Counted from the first letter of the stretch, positions 23,757-31,002 are shown. The stretch is 36,642 nt of DNA from PALSA-607 sp036501485 (GCA_036501485.1 DASYAG010000074.1:1-36642), one strand, 5' to 3'. Notes: generated by a model from the sequence alone, not told the origin. Program-made: numbers and translations.

Positions 23757-24326
23757 ATGAGCCGATGGCAGCCCGACGCACAGGGCCGGCTCGCGCAAGC
23801 GGCGCTCGAGCTCTACGTGGAGCGCGGCTACGAGCAGACCACCGTCGCCGAGATCGCCAGCCGAGCCGGGCTCACCGAGCGGACGTTCTTCCGCTACTTC
23901 ACCGACAAGCGCGAGGTGCTGTTCAGCGGCTCGCGCGCACTCCAAGAACTGATGGTCAGCACCGTCACGGATGCACCGAATTCCTTGCGGCCCATTGACG
24001 CCGTCGCCATCGGCCTGGAGGCGATGGTGAGCCTGCTCCAAGAACGCCGCGAACACTCGCTGCGACGACAGGCTGCGATCGTGGCGAACGTCGAACTGAG
24101 GGAGCGCGAGCTCATCAAGCTCGCCGCGCTTGCGACGTCGCTCGCCGGGGCGCTGCGCGCCCGCGGAGTGGGCGACTTGGCGGCGAATCTGACGGCCGAA
24201 GCCGGGATTGCTGTGTTCAAGATCGCGTTCGAGCGATGGATCGACCCGACCAATGAACGAGGCTTCTCCGAACTGATCCGGGAGTCGTTGGCCGAACTCA
24301 AAGCCGTGACCGCGGAACGTGCGTAA
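23757..24326 (+). CDS. TetR family transcriptional regulator
   Basis: 189 residues from ATG 23757 (MSRWQPDAQGRLAQAALELY). The HTH is TTVAEIASRAGLTERTFFRYFTDK, described here by its ends TTVAEIA and TFFRYFTDKREVLF. The C-terminal ligand domain is helical and variable; LRESLAEL-like SELIRESLAEL closes it. The open frame could begin earlier at 23724, but that codon lies inside the second operator repeat. It probably represses itself and the divergent SDR gene. Confidence 0.9.
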   Translation: MSRWQPDAQGRLAQAALELYVERGYEQTTVAEIASRAGLTERTFFRYFTDKREVLFSGSRALQELMVSTVTDAPNSLRPIDAVAIGLEAMVSLLQERREHSLRRQAAIVANVELRERELIKLAALATSLAGALRARGVGDLAANLTAEAGIAVFKIAFERWIDPTNERGFSELIRESLAELKAVTAERA

Positions 24327-24330
24327 CGGC

Positions 24331-25041
24331 TCAGACTGTTACCCGGCGCATGGTGACGAATCCACCCGCCAGCAACACGACCGCGAGGGCAGCGACCAAA
24401 CCGGTGAGGCCACCGGCGCCGACCGTGGTGAAGAAGTGGCCGACTCGGTGCCAGGCGTGAGATCCGGTCACGATGATCGCGGCGATCACGAGCACCGTCA
24501 CCTGTGCAGCCACAAACGCAACCATCCCGATCAGGTTCCAGCGCCGGTACACCAGCCCGACCCACATGCCGTAGACGTAGAGAAACGTCAGGACAACGAA
24601 CGACGTCAGCCAGGTGGAGTACCACGGCCCGTTGAGGATGTAGGGCACCCGGAAGAAGCCCATGTTGATGCCCCAGCCGTTGGTGGCCCGCTCGACCTCC
24701 TGGCCGACCGCAGCGAGCACACCAACGATCGCGGCGAGGGCTACCGCGAGCAACGCCGTTCCGAGGTAGTACGTGCGCCGGCTGAGACCGAGCGCGAGCC
24801 CGAATGGCAGCGACCGGTGAGCGCTTTGGATGCCGAGGACGAACCCGATCACGAAGACCGAGGCAAGGCCGCCGACCCAGCGATGCGAGGTGTGGCCTGC
24901 TGGCGTCAGCTCGATAACGAGCACGTCGATCAAGAAAACAAACGCCAGAACGGCCCACGGCAGGATTGCGTAGTTGAAGCGCGAAACGAGGTGGTAGCGG
25001 ACCACGTCGCGGTAGCGGCTGGCGTTGACGTAGGTGCTCAT
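24331..25041 (-). CDS. ABC transporter permease-like membrane protein
   Basis: 236 residues with six hydrophobic helices. The N-terminal MSTYVNASRYRDVVRYHLVSRF is cytoplasmic, followed by alternating helices (LPWAVLAFVFLIDVLVIEL, GLASVFVIGFVLGIQ, YLGTALLAVALAAIVGVLAA, and three more). It is the membrane part of the three-gene GntR-ATPase-permease operon; its ATG overlaps the ATPase stop (ATGA). Such permeases of the YtrA-regulated type often export antibiotics or peptides or sense envelope stress; the substrate is unknown. Confidence 0.82.
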   Translation of the reverse strand: MSTYVNASRYRDVVRYHLVSRFNYAILPWAVLAFVFLIDVLVIELTPAGHTSHRWVGGLASVFVIGFVLGIQSAHRSLPFGLALGLSRRTYYLGTALLAVALAAIVGVLAAVGQEVERATNGWGINMGFFRVPYILNGPWYSTWLTSFVVLTFLYVYGMWVGLVYRRWNLIGMVAFVAAQVTVLVIAAIIVTGSHAWHRVGHFFTTVGAGGLTGLVAALAVVLLAGGFVTMRRVTV

Positions 25042-25928
25042 GCGCTCGTCCTCTCGTGCACGTCGCCGCTGGTCTCACCAGCGGCGTGAACCATGACCTG
25101 CTGAAGCGACAGTGCTTCCAGATTGAGCCGAAGCTCGCGGGCTCGGGCCCAGTCGGCGTCGTCGAGCGTGCCGTCGACAACAACCGATTCCTGGGAGGCG
25201 ATCCGCCGCCGGTCCCAGGTGCGGCGACCCGCGACGAACTCCTCGACCGCGGCGATCGGACCACTGACGGTCGTTGCGCTGCCACGAACCTCATCTGCCG
25301 TGGCGTCGAGCACGATGCGCCCGTGGTCGATCATCACGACCCGTTCGAGCAGGTCGGCGACCTCGTCGATCAGGTGGGTCGACAAGACCACCGTGCTCGG
25401 GTTCGCTGCATAGCTGGCGAGCAGACGGTCGTAGAACATCCGGCGGGCGACCGCATCGAGGCCGGCATAGGGCTCGTCGAAGAGGGTTATCTCCGCTTGC
25501 GCGGCCAGGCCGACAACAATCCCCAGCGCCGAACGCATACCGCGCGAGAGCTTCTTAATCGCGCGGTTCGGCGGCAGGTCGAAGTCGCGCAGCAGCGCCT
25601 CGGCGAGTTCACCGTTCCAGTTCGGGTAGAACCACGACGCCGCGCGCAAGGCGTGCTGAACCTTGAAGTCCGGAAACACCTGGTCCTCGCGCACGAACAC
25701 CATGCGGCGCAGGATCGCGTCGTTCTCGACCGGGCTGGCGCCGAAAACCCGGACGCTGCCCTTCGAGGCGAACTCCTGGTTGGCGATGATGCGCATCAGG
25801 GTGCTCTTGCCGGCGCCGTTGCGGCCGAGGAGGCCGGTAATCGACGGTCCTTCAAAGTCGACCGTGACGTCGTCGAGGGCGAGCTGGTCGCGGTAGCGGC
25901 GGGTCAGGCCGGTCACCGAGATCGTCAT
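25038..25928 (-). CDS. ABC transporter ATP-binding protein
   Basis: 296 residues. Walker A is GRNGAGKST (35-43), the signature is the degenerate LSRGMRSALG (127-136), Walker B is ITLFDEPYAGLD (147-158) and the switch is STHLIDEV. The D-loop is normal. A C-terminal extension of about 80 residues after residue 215 is typical of this exporter class. The start ATG at 25928 overlaps the GntR stop (ATGA), so all three genes are coupled. Confidence 0.92.
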   Translation of the reverse strand: MTISVTGLTRRYRDQLALDDVTVDFEGPSITGLLGRNGAGKSTLMRIIANQEFASKGSVRVFGASPVENDAILRRMVFVREDQVFPDFKVQHALRAASWFYPNWNGELAEALLRDFDLPPNRAIKKLSRGMRSALGIVVGLAAQAEITLFDEPYAGLDAVARRMFYDRLLASYAANPSTVVLSTHLIDEVADLLERVVMIDHGRIVLDATADEVRGSATTVSGPIAAVEEFVAGRRTWDRRRIASQESVVVDGTLDDADWARARELRLNLEALSLQQVMVHAAGETSGDVHERTSA

Positions 25929-26341
25929 ATCGTGATCCCTTCCTGCATGTGGGCGAGCTCATCGGCGTGGGCAACGTCGGACTGTGCGCCCTTGGATTCG
26001 CGGACCATCGACAGCAGCGCTTCGGTATCGATCCGGAGCCGGGCGGCTTCGGCGACCATCGGCTCGACGTAGCGCTGCGCGAAACGCTTGCGCCGTTCGT
26101 CGAGCAGCCGTTCCCGGGCTCCAGCCGAGACGAACATGCCGACACCGCGGCGCTTCTCGACTAGCCCGTTGTCGGTGAGCACGTTGATTCCCTTCGCCGC
26201 GGTGGCCGGGTTGATCCGATAGAAGGCCGCGAGCTCGTTGGTCGATGGCACCTGATCGCCCTCGGCGAGCGTGCCTTCGGCAATCTCGTCGGCTAGCCGG
26301 TCCGCGATCTGGGAGAAGATCGGCGCTCCTTCATCGAGCAC
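25925..26341 (-). CDS. GntR family regulator, YtrA subfamily
   Basis: 138 residues. The N-terminal winged helix reads PIFSQIADRLADEIAEGTL, then VPSTNELAAFYRINPATAAKGINVL (edges given), then GLVEKRRGVGMFVS. The short helical C-terminus without a large effector domain is that of the YtrA subfamily, which controls adjoining ABC transporter genes. GTG 26341 has GGAGG seven bases upstream. It leads the operon with the ATPase and permease and most likely represses it through the palindrome at 26376. Confidence 0.9.
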   Translation of the reverse strand: MLDEGAPIFSQIADRLADEIAEGTLAEGDQVPSTNELAAFYRINPATAAKGINVLTDNGLVEKRRGVGMFVSAGARERLLDERRKRFAQRYVEPMVAEAARLRIDTEALLSMVRESKGAQSDVAHADELAHMQEGITI

Positions 26342-26375
26342 AGATAACCTCCAAGCTGCTTCATCCGGTTCAGTG

Positions 26376-26418
26376 GTTCATTACTCGACTAATGTACCGA
26401 CGAAGCACGTGGTGTCAA
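26376..26418 (-). promoter_or_regulatory. Promoter and operator of the GntR-ABC operon
   Basis: Reading on the minus strand: -35 TTGACA (26418-26413), 16 bases, -10 TACATT (26396-26391). A 22-base inverted repeat (26376-26397; arms GTTCATTA and TAATGTAC, one mismatch, 6-base centre) covers the -10 box and start region, the right place for repression by the GntR protein. The TGA inside TTGACA is also the stop codon of helR, so promoter and gene end are fused. Confidence 0.7.
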
Positions 26419-28586
26419 GCGCTTTCCAGAATCACCAGTTGCTGCGTGGCCCGGGTCATCGCGACGTAGCGGTCGACAGCCCCTTCGATCCCCGCGCCGA
26501 AGTCGTGCGGGTCGACCAACACAACGAGGTCGAACTCGAGCCCTTTCGAGAGCTCCGGCGTCAGCGATCGCACGCGCGACGAAGCCCGGGCCACGTCGCC
26601 CGGTGTGTCACCCGCGCTGATGACGCACGCGATGCCTTCGGCGTTTTCGGCGAGCCAGGTCTCGAGAATCGAGCCCAGATCGCAAACACGAGCGTGGACG
26701 ACGGGTGCGTCGGTCTTGCGGATCGACGTCGGCACGTTGGCGTCCGGGAGCACGGCCCGGATGACCGGCTCGGCCTCCGCCATGACGGCTTGCGGTGTCC
26801 GATAGTTGATGCTCAAACGGGCGAGGTTGATCTCGCCGAGCCCGACCCGCGCGAGTCGTTCCCGCCACGACTCGGTGAACCCGTGCCTGGCCTGCGCACG
26901 ATCTCCGACGACAGTGAAGCCCCGCGACGGGCAGCGGAGCAGCAACATCTGCCACTGCGCGTCCGTCAGTTCCTGCGCTTCGTCGACCACGACGTGCGCA
27001 AACGGGCCGGCCAGCGCGTCTGGGGTGACTGCCGGCAATCCGGCCTCATCGACCAGGGCGTCCTGGAAATCCTCGCCTCGAAGCATCGTGACGAGACCGG
27101 TGCCGTACTCGTCGTCGGCAACCGCGATCAGGTCATCGACGACCTGCGCCATCTGCTCCCGCCGCGCGGCCACTCTGGCTGCGTGCCGGAGCCGGCGCCG
27201 CGACGTGTTCGGGTCGCCAAGCCGCTGCCGCGCCGCGTCGAGGAACGGTAAGTCCGAGAGCGTCCACGCTTGGGGGTCGCGCCGCTGCAAGGCCTGGACG
27301 TCGTCGGGGCGCAGCCAGGGGGCGCATTTGCGGAGGTAGGCCGGCACCGACCACATGTCGGCGACCACGTCAGTCGCATCGACCAGCGGCCAGGCCCTGT
27401 TGAACGTGGTGCGCAGCTCGTCGTCCCGCTCGATCGACTTTCGGAGCTGGTCGACCGGCACATCGTCGTCGTGCTTGTCCATCAGGATCCTGAGCAGCTC
27501 GTCCCAGACCTGCTCGCGCGCCTCGTTGTGGGCCGTGCCGGGGTCCGGCGCCTCGAACGCCTCGGCCCAGTCATCGGCGCTGAGCCACACGTCGGACCAG
27601 TCAGTCGACACGGTCAACCCCTTCGTGGGTGGCTCCTCGTAGAACCTGACGGCGGTCTCGATCGCGTGTACCAACTCCGCTGACGACTTCAGCGCGGCCA
27701 CCTCGGGGTCACTCTCAATCCGCGCGCTTGCTCCCTCGACGACCAACTCGCGCAGGGTGCAGGTCCGCACGCCTTCTTCGCCAAGGCTGGGCAGCACGTC
27801 CGCGACGTAGGCCAGATAGGGCTGATGCGGGCCGATGAACAGCACGCCGCCGCGGTGGTGACCGATGTGCGGGTCGGAGTACAGAAGGTAGGCGGCTCGG
27901 TGCAAAGCGACGACCGTCTTGCCGGTACCCGGACCGCCGTCGACGACCAGAGCACTGTGCGATCCCGCGCGGATAACGGCATCCTGGTCGGCCGCGATGG
28001 TGGCGAGCACGTCGCGCATCTGCGGCGACCTGCTGCTGCCGAGGCTGGCGATGAAGGCGGACTGGTCGTCGAGCGCAGCCGCGTGCCCCTCGAATCCGTC
28101 CGCGGTGAAGACCTCGTCCCAGTAGTCGCTGATCCGACCGCGGGTCCAGCGGTATCTGCGGCGGCTCGTCAGCCCCATCGGGTTCGCATGAGTTGCTCCG
28201 AAGAACGGCTCGGCCGCGGGCGAGCGCCAGTCGAGCAGGAGCCGACGACCTGTGCTGTCGGTCAGGCCCAGGCGCCCGATGTACGTCGGCTCGGGGTCGT
28301 CGGCGCTCACGATGTGCCCGAGGCACAGGTCGAGACCGAAGCGACGCAACGTGCGCAGGCGAGCGGTCAACCGGTGCACCTGCATGTCCCGATCCATCGC
28401 CTCTTGGCCTATGCCGCCGGGCGCTTTGCGCTCCGCGTCGAGGCGTTGCGACAGGTCGGATATCGACTGTTCGAGGCTGTCCCCGATAGCCGCGAAATGG
28501 CGCTCGTCGGTAGCGATCAGGCGCGGGTCGGCCTTGGCTTTGAGGTGTTCGGGAAGATCAAAAGCGCTGGTATCTAAGGGATTCAT
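26415..28586 (-). CDS. helR: RNA polymerase recycling/rifamycin-displacing helicase-like ATPase
   Basis: 723 residues, a UvrD-like superfamily 1 ATPase of the HelD group. Walker A is GGPGTGKT (217-224). Later motifs are VVDEAQELTDAQW (II), VGDRAQ (III), NYRTPQAV (IV), SKGLEFDLVVL (V) and VAMTRATQQL (VI). The N-terminal coiled coil (about residues 25-85, ERHFAAIGDSLEQ...RLRTLRRF) is the arm that HelD pushes into the RNA polymerase channels. Actinobacterial HelR displaces rifamycins from the enzyme. The assignment to HelR rather than generic HelD is supported by the palindrome upstream, which resembles the rifamycin-associated element. ATG 28586 has GGAG five bases ahead. Confidence 0.85.
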   Translation of the reverse strand: MNPLDTSAFDLPEHLKAKADPRLIATDERHFAAIGDSLEQSISDLSQRLDAERKAPGGIGQEAMDRDMQVHRLTARLRTLRRFGLDLCLGHIVSADDPEPTYIGRLGLTDSTGRRLLLDWRSPAAEPFFGATHANPMGLTSRRRYRWTRGRISDYWDEVFTADGFEGHAAALDDQSAFIASLGSSRSPQMRDVLATIAADQDAVIRAGSHSALVVDGGPGTGKTVVALHRAAYLLYSDPHIGHHRGGVLFIGPHQPYLAYVADVLPSLGEEGVRTCTLRELVVEGASARIESDPEVAALKSSAELVHAIETAVRFYEEPPTKGLTVSTDWSDVWLSADDWAEAFEAPDPGTAHNEAREQVWDELLRILMDKHDDDVPVDQLRKSIERDDELRTTFNRAWPLVDATDVVADMWSVPAYLRKCAPWLRPDDVQALQRRDPQAWTLSDLPFLDAARQRLGDPNTSRRRLRHAARVAARREQMAQVVDDLIAVADDEYGTGLVTMLRGEDFQDALVDEAGLPAVTPDALAGPFAHVVVDEAQELTDAQWQMLLLRCPSRGFTVVGDRAQARHGFTESWRERLARVGLGEINLARLSINYRTPQAVMAEAEPVIRAVLPDANVPTSIRKTDAPVVHARVCDLGSILETWLAENAEGIACVISAGDTPGDVARASSRVRSLTPELSKGLEFDLVVLVDPHDFGAGIEGAVDRYVAMTRATQQLVILESA

Positions 28587-28640
28587 GTCATCTCCGATTC
28601 GAGGTCCTTAGCCTCGACCGGCGATTGTGCGGCACCACCG

Positions 28641-28659
28641 GGGGCTTGCCGCAAGCCCC
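28641..28659 (-). promoter_or_regulatory. Rifamycin-associated element (RAE)-like palindrome
   Basis: GGGGCTTGCCGCAAGCCCC is a perfect 19-base palindrome, 54 bases upstream of helR. In other actinomycetes a 19-base element with the same GGGGCTTGC half and position precedes rifamycin-inducible genes (rph, helR). I compare from memory of the element. A weak -10 (CACAAT, minus strand 28629-28624) lies downstream of it. Confidence 0.8.
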
Positions 28660-28739
28660 TGGGCGCGCTATAAGTTGAAAGTGGAAGGGGAGCCTGTGCT
28701 CCCTGCGGATCCTCAGGCCGTTGGCCCGCATGCATTGAG

Positions 28740-28784
28740 TGCGCTCGGAGGGATTCGAACCCCCAACCTCTTGATCCGTAGTCA
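28740..28784 (-). other. attL: 3' fragment of tRNA-Arg(ACG)
   Basis: On the minus strand the sequence runs from the anticodon stem-loop (loop CTACGGA, anticodon ACG; 3' stem TCAAG) through variable bases AGGTT, a complete T-arm (GGGGG TTCGAAT CCCTC) and the 3' acceptor half CGAGCGC plus discriminator A at 28740. No D-arm or 5' acceptor half precedes it, so this is not a functional tRNA. This is the typical scar at the distal end of an element that integrated into a tRNA gene; the intact tRNA should be at the other end, to the right of the window. Confidence 0.8.
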
Positions 28785-28977
28785 CGGGCACAGCCTTCGT
28801 GGGGATTCGCCGAATACCGTTTCCGCAGGTCAGAGGCTTCGGCGGTGTTCGGCGAACGTCGGCGATTCTCGCCCCGCTGCTACACGAACTGCTACATGGG
28901 GACGGGTGTAGCACGCGGATCGGACAGCGACTGCTTCGCACGAGCGCCCATCAAGCACGAGAGCCGACGACTGCCCC
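28785..28977. other. Non-coding element edge with palindromes
   Basis: No gene. It holds ATTCGCCGAAT (28805-28815) and GTTCGGCGAAC (28847-28857), two related palindromes; a direct repeat CTGCTACA (28877 and 28889); and the inverted pair GCTACAC (28879-28885)/GTGTAGC (28906-28912). These could be integrase arm sites or a terminator for the gene ending at 28978. Confidence 0.5.
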
Positions 28978-29424
28978 TCACTCGTCTAGCGAGGGACCCG
29001 AATCGTCAACCGAGTGGACATTGCCGCGGGCGTCGAGACGGCCGTTCCCGTGGTTATGCACGGCATAGGGAACGCCGCTAATCCAGTTCGCGTCCATAAT
29101 CACGTCCGCCGTGCTGCCGGGGCTAATGACGACCGGAAGGCCCGCGAAGGTGTTGCCGATCATGACCACGTTGCCGCCGCCCGGCCCCACGCGCACCGCC
29201 GCACGATCGGGAATACCCACCCTTGGAGCCTGTGGCGTCACGGCGTTACCGGCGGTCGGCGCGGTTCCTTCCTTGTGGAAGGTGCCGAGACCCTGGGTCG
29301 TGAAGTCCCGCTTGCAACGGGTCCCACACTCGGGGCAAAGAACCTTGTCGTTGCGGTTTTCACGCCGCCTCCAAAGGGCGATCTCCGTATGGCAAGTGAC
29401 GCACCGGTACTGGTAAAGAACCAT
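28978..29424 (-). CDS. Zinc-ribbon protein with beta-helix-like C-terminus
   Basis: 148 residues. The N-terminus MVLYQYRCVTCHTE ... CPECGTRC is a two-CxxC zinc ribbon like FmdB/rubredoxin-type small regulators. After a Pro/Gly linker the C-terminal 65 residues (GGGNVVMIGNTFAGLPVVI, STADVIMDANWISG, YAVHNHGNGRLDARGNVHS) show short beta strands with regular Asn/Gly turns, as in right-handed beta-helix rungs. No known domain combination is recognised. The ATG overlaps the stop of the upstream membrane protein gene (TAATG), so the two are coupled. Location at the att-proximal edge fits an accessory or lysogeny-expressed gene. Confidence 0.7.
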   Translation of the reverse strand: MVLYQYRCVTCHTEIALWRRRENRNDKVLCPECGTRCKRDFTTQGLGTFHKEGTAPTAGNAVTPQAPRVGIPDRAAVRVGPGGGNVVMIGNTFAGLPVVISPGSTADVIMDANWISGVPYAVHNHGNGRLDARGNVHSVDDSGPSLDE

Positions 29425-29771
29425 TACTGCCCCCGCCCATGGGTGTTTCGACGAAAGCGCGACCGCGTTACATCGCCGACGACGAAGGCGTCACCGTCCG
29501 TGGTGTTGTCCTCAAAGTCCGAGTCGTAGACATTCCCGGCGACGAATCCGCTCGCCGCCACGCCCGCCGGCGCAACTGGTGATGGCTCGGCCGCGACCCG
29601 CCACCGCTTTAAGAATGCCGCCCCCGCCACAAGCAAAGCCCCCGCCGCGACGAACAATGCCAGCCGCACGGCGCCACTCATGAATTGCGCGACTACAGCC
29701 GCCAGGACCGCCAGCCCTGTCGCCTCGAGTGTTGGCGCAATCGCGCGACAGCGGCGCCAGAACTTCTCCAT
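29424..29771 (-). CDS. Small membrane protein under a CIRCE-like operator
   Basis: 115 residues from ATG 29771, with GGGGAGG upstream. Two membrane helices (about 12-33, IAPTLEATGLAVLAAVVAQF, and 36-53, RLALFVAAGALLVAGAAFL) are followed by a basic stretch KRWR and a tail with GFVAGNVYDSDFEDN, GDAFVVGDVTRSRFRRN, again Asn/Asp/Gly-turn strands reminiscent of the next gene's C-terminus. Function unknown. It forms a two-gene operon with the zinc-ribbon gene. The only regulatory signal in front is the CIRCE-like inverted repeat, so heat-shock (HrcA) control is inferred. Confidence 0.7.
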   Translation of the reverse strand: MEKFWRRCRAIAPTLEATGLAVLAAVVAQFMSGAVRLALFVAAGALLVAGAAFLKRWRVAAEPSPVAPAGVAASGFVAGNVYDSDFEDNTTDGDAFVVGDVTRSRFRRNTHGRGQ

Positions 29772-29786
29772 CCGTGCCTCCCCGAC

Positions 29787-29817
29787 CGTTGGCACTCGCC
29801 CTCGGAGAGTGCCAACG
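29787..29817 (-). promoter_or_regulatory. CIRCE-like operator
   Basis: TTGGCACTC, 9 bases, GAGTGCCAA; the perfect inverted arms extend to 11 bases each. The CIRCE consensus bound by HrcA is TTAGCACTC-N9-GAGTGCTAA; this copy differs only by a symmetrical A-to-G/T-to-C change and keeps the exact 9-base spacer. It ends 15 bases before the membrane protein ATG, as in groES/dnaK leaders. A possible -10 (TATACC, minus strand) lies just upstream. Confidence 0.75.
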
Positions 29818-30268
29818 CGATCAGGTATACCACGAGCCGACGACGTACACGTCGAAGCGACCAACCGGGTAGATCGAGGGGTTGGCCCGAACCCCATCGG
29901 GGCAGCCGCGGCAGAAGCCGTGTTACCTCGATTCGGCCAGTCGATCCGCACGGGCCAGGATGCCGGCGAGATTCGCTCGCGCGGAGGCGACACGAGCGAG
30001 CCCCTGAGCAAAGGTGATAACAACACCTTTGCTCCGCAGGTCAGCCCTTACGACTTCGCCACGAAGGACGACCTCGCGGGTAACGGCGCGGGCATCTATG
30101 CGATGACCGACGGCATCGACGATGAGCAGACTGGCGGGCGCAGATGCCCTGTTCGGGTCCCGTTCGGCGCTATCGTTATTCGCGGTGGCTGCTTGCGGCC
30201 GCCGACCCCCTGACCCTGGGTTGCGGACTTTGCTGCGACATGGGTTGCAGTCGATTTGGGTGGTCGGT
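29818..30268. other. Intergenic region without a confident gene
   Basis: Long open frames exist on both strands, but none has a usable start with a ribosome-binding site in a plausible place. The minus frame ending at 29923 (ending ARANLAGILARADRLAESR) looks codon-like in its last 70 codons, yet its only start is at 30279, inside the next gene. The region also holds the inverted repeat at 30006-30034, and near its right end (30231-30261) two loose copies of a TGCNGYCGAYWTGGGT-like 16-base unit. Confidence 0.45.
30006..30034. promoter_or_regulatory. 11-bp perfect inverted repeat, possible repressor operator
   Basis: Arms GAGCAAAGGTG (30006-30016) and CACCTTTGCTC (30024-30034) are fully complementary around the centre ATAACAA. 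It is too AT-rich and symmetric for coding constraint and has no T-run. Position in the gap between divergent gene groups suggests an operator. Confidence 0.5.
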
Positions 30269-30544
30269 ATGAGCAGCAATCTTGAAGACAGTCAGGCCCT
30301 GCGTGACGCGCAGCGGGCCGCAGGAGATTTGGCACGAGCCCTGCGCATCGGCGCAACGTTGACCGACCTCGACGAGCTGATTACCGCTAAGGCCAAGGCG
30401 GACGAGCGTGTTAGATCACTGCGCCGCCGCACCGAGCCCGTAGAGCCGCAGCGTGCGGGGCATGGGCCGCGCTGGTCAGCGGCCGACCTACTTGAGCGAC
30501 GCCAACGCCGTCGCGAAGCGTTGCGCGCCGAGATGGATGACTAA
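30269..30544 (+). CDS. Small charged helical protein, unknown
   Basis: 91 residues from ATG 30269: MSSNLEDSQALRDAQRAAGD, then LARALRIGATLTDLDELITAKAKADERVRSLRRR (edges given), ending LLERRQRRREALRAEMDD. It is almost entirely predicted helix, very rich in Arg/Glu/Ala, with no Cys and no membrane segment. It stands 11 bases before the DUF6221-like gene and probably shares its mRNA. No known family is recognised. Confidence 0.55.
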   Translation: MSSNLEDSQALRDAQRAAGDLARALRIGATLTDLDELITAKAKADERVRSLRRRTEPVEPQRAGHGPRWSAADLLERRQRRREALRAEMDD

Positions 30545-30555
30545 GACCCCAGCCC

Positions 30556-30828
30556 GTGAACGAACTCATCGCCTGGCTGCTAGAGCAGATCGACCACGAC
30601 GAGCAAGTCGTTCTGCTCGTGGGCAGTGCATTCAGCGGCGACTGGAGTGAGCACCGCCGACGGGTCGTGCTGCAATGCCAAGCATGGCTCGCCCGCGGTT
30701 CAGAGCCGCTGCATATCAATAGGCCTAGTGCATCGTTTTCCGAAGCTGCCGAGGTCATCCTCAGACTGTTAGCGGTGCCTTACGCCGATCGAGCCGGATA
30801 CCTTGATGTGTGGCGGCCCCGAGATTGA
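30556..30828 (+). CDS. DUF6221-like small protein
   Basis: 90 residues from GTG 30556. The ends match DUF6221: NELIAWLLEQIDHDEQVV at the N-terminus and ILRLLAVPYADRAGYLDVWRP at the C-terminus, with the HI of LHINRPSAS in the middle. This family of unknown function is frequent in actinobacteria and their phages. It lacks the aromatic-rich middle of longer members. Confidence 0.72.
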   Translation: MNELIAWLLEQIDHDEQVVLLVGSAFSGDWSEHRRRVVLQCQAWLARGSEPLHINRPSASFSEAAEVILRLLAVPYADRAGYLDVWRPRD

Positions 30829-30848
30829 TCCGAACCGCTAGACAACGC

Positions 30849-30874
30849 TAGGCAATATTGCTCGTAGTTGCCTA
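30849..30874. promoter_or_regulatory. Inverted repeat in an AT-rich gap
   Basis: TAGGCAA (30849-30855) and TTGCCTA (30868-30874) are perfect inverted arms, with the palindrome GCAATATTGC (30852-30861) overlapping. It lies at the start of a 90-base AT-rich island (30840-30930), the most AT-rich part of the window, ahead of the gene at 31027: a promoter/operator candidate. Confidence 0.45.
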
Positions 30875-30970
30875 TTTTCCATCTCTGTCTAAAAAATCTC
30901 AAGATCTTTTCGTCAAAACCCTGCAGCCGGAACCTCGCAGCGCCGATACTAAGTGTGACCAAATCAAAGC

Positions 30971-31002
30971 GCCCCGCTCGGCGCAGCAACGCCAAGCGGG
31001 GC
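30971..31002 (+). terminator. Leader hairpin (terminator or attenuator)
   Basis: Arms 30971-30983 and 30990-31002 pair over 13 positions with one mismatch and a 6-base loop (CAGCAA). It ends 11 bases before the GGAGG of the next gene, so it sits in the leader and may be either a terminator of upstream transcription or a leader structure protecting or attenuating the DUF6907-like mRNA. Confidence 0.55.

Noticed and set aside
28740..28830. Complete tRNA gene
   Set aside because: Only the 3' part is present. No D-arm or 5' acceptor strand GCGCTCG is found upstream on the minus strand.
29923..30279. 118-codon minus-strand open frame in the element
   Set aside because: The last 70 codons look gene-like, but the only start lies inside the 5' end of the plus-strand gene at 30269, there is no ribosome-binding site, and an 11-bp palindrome runs through it.
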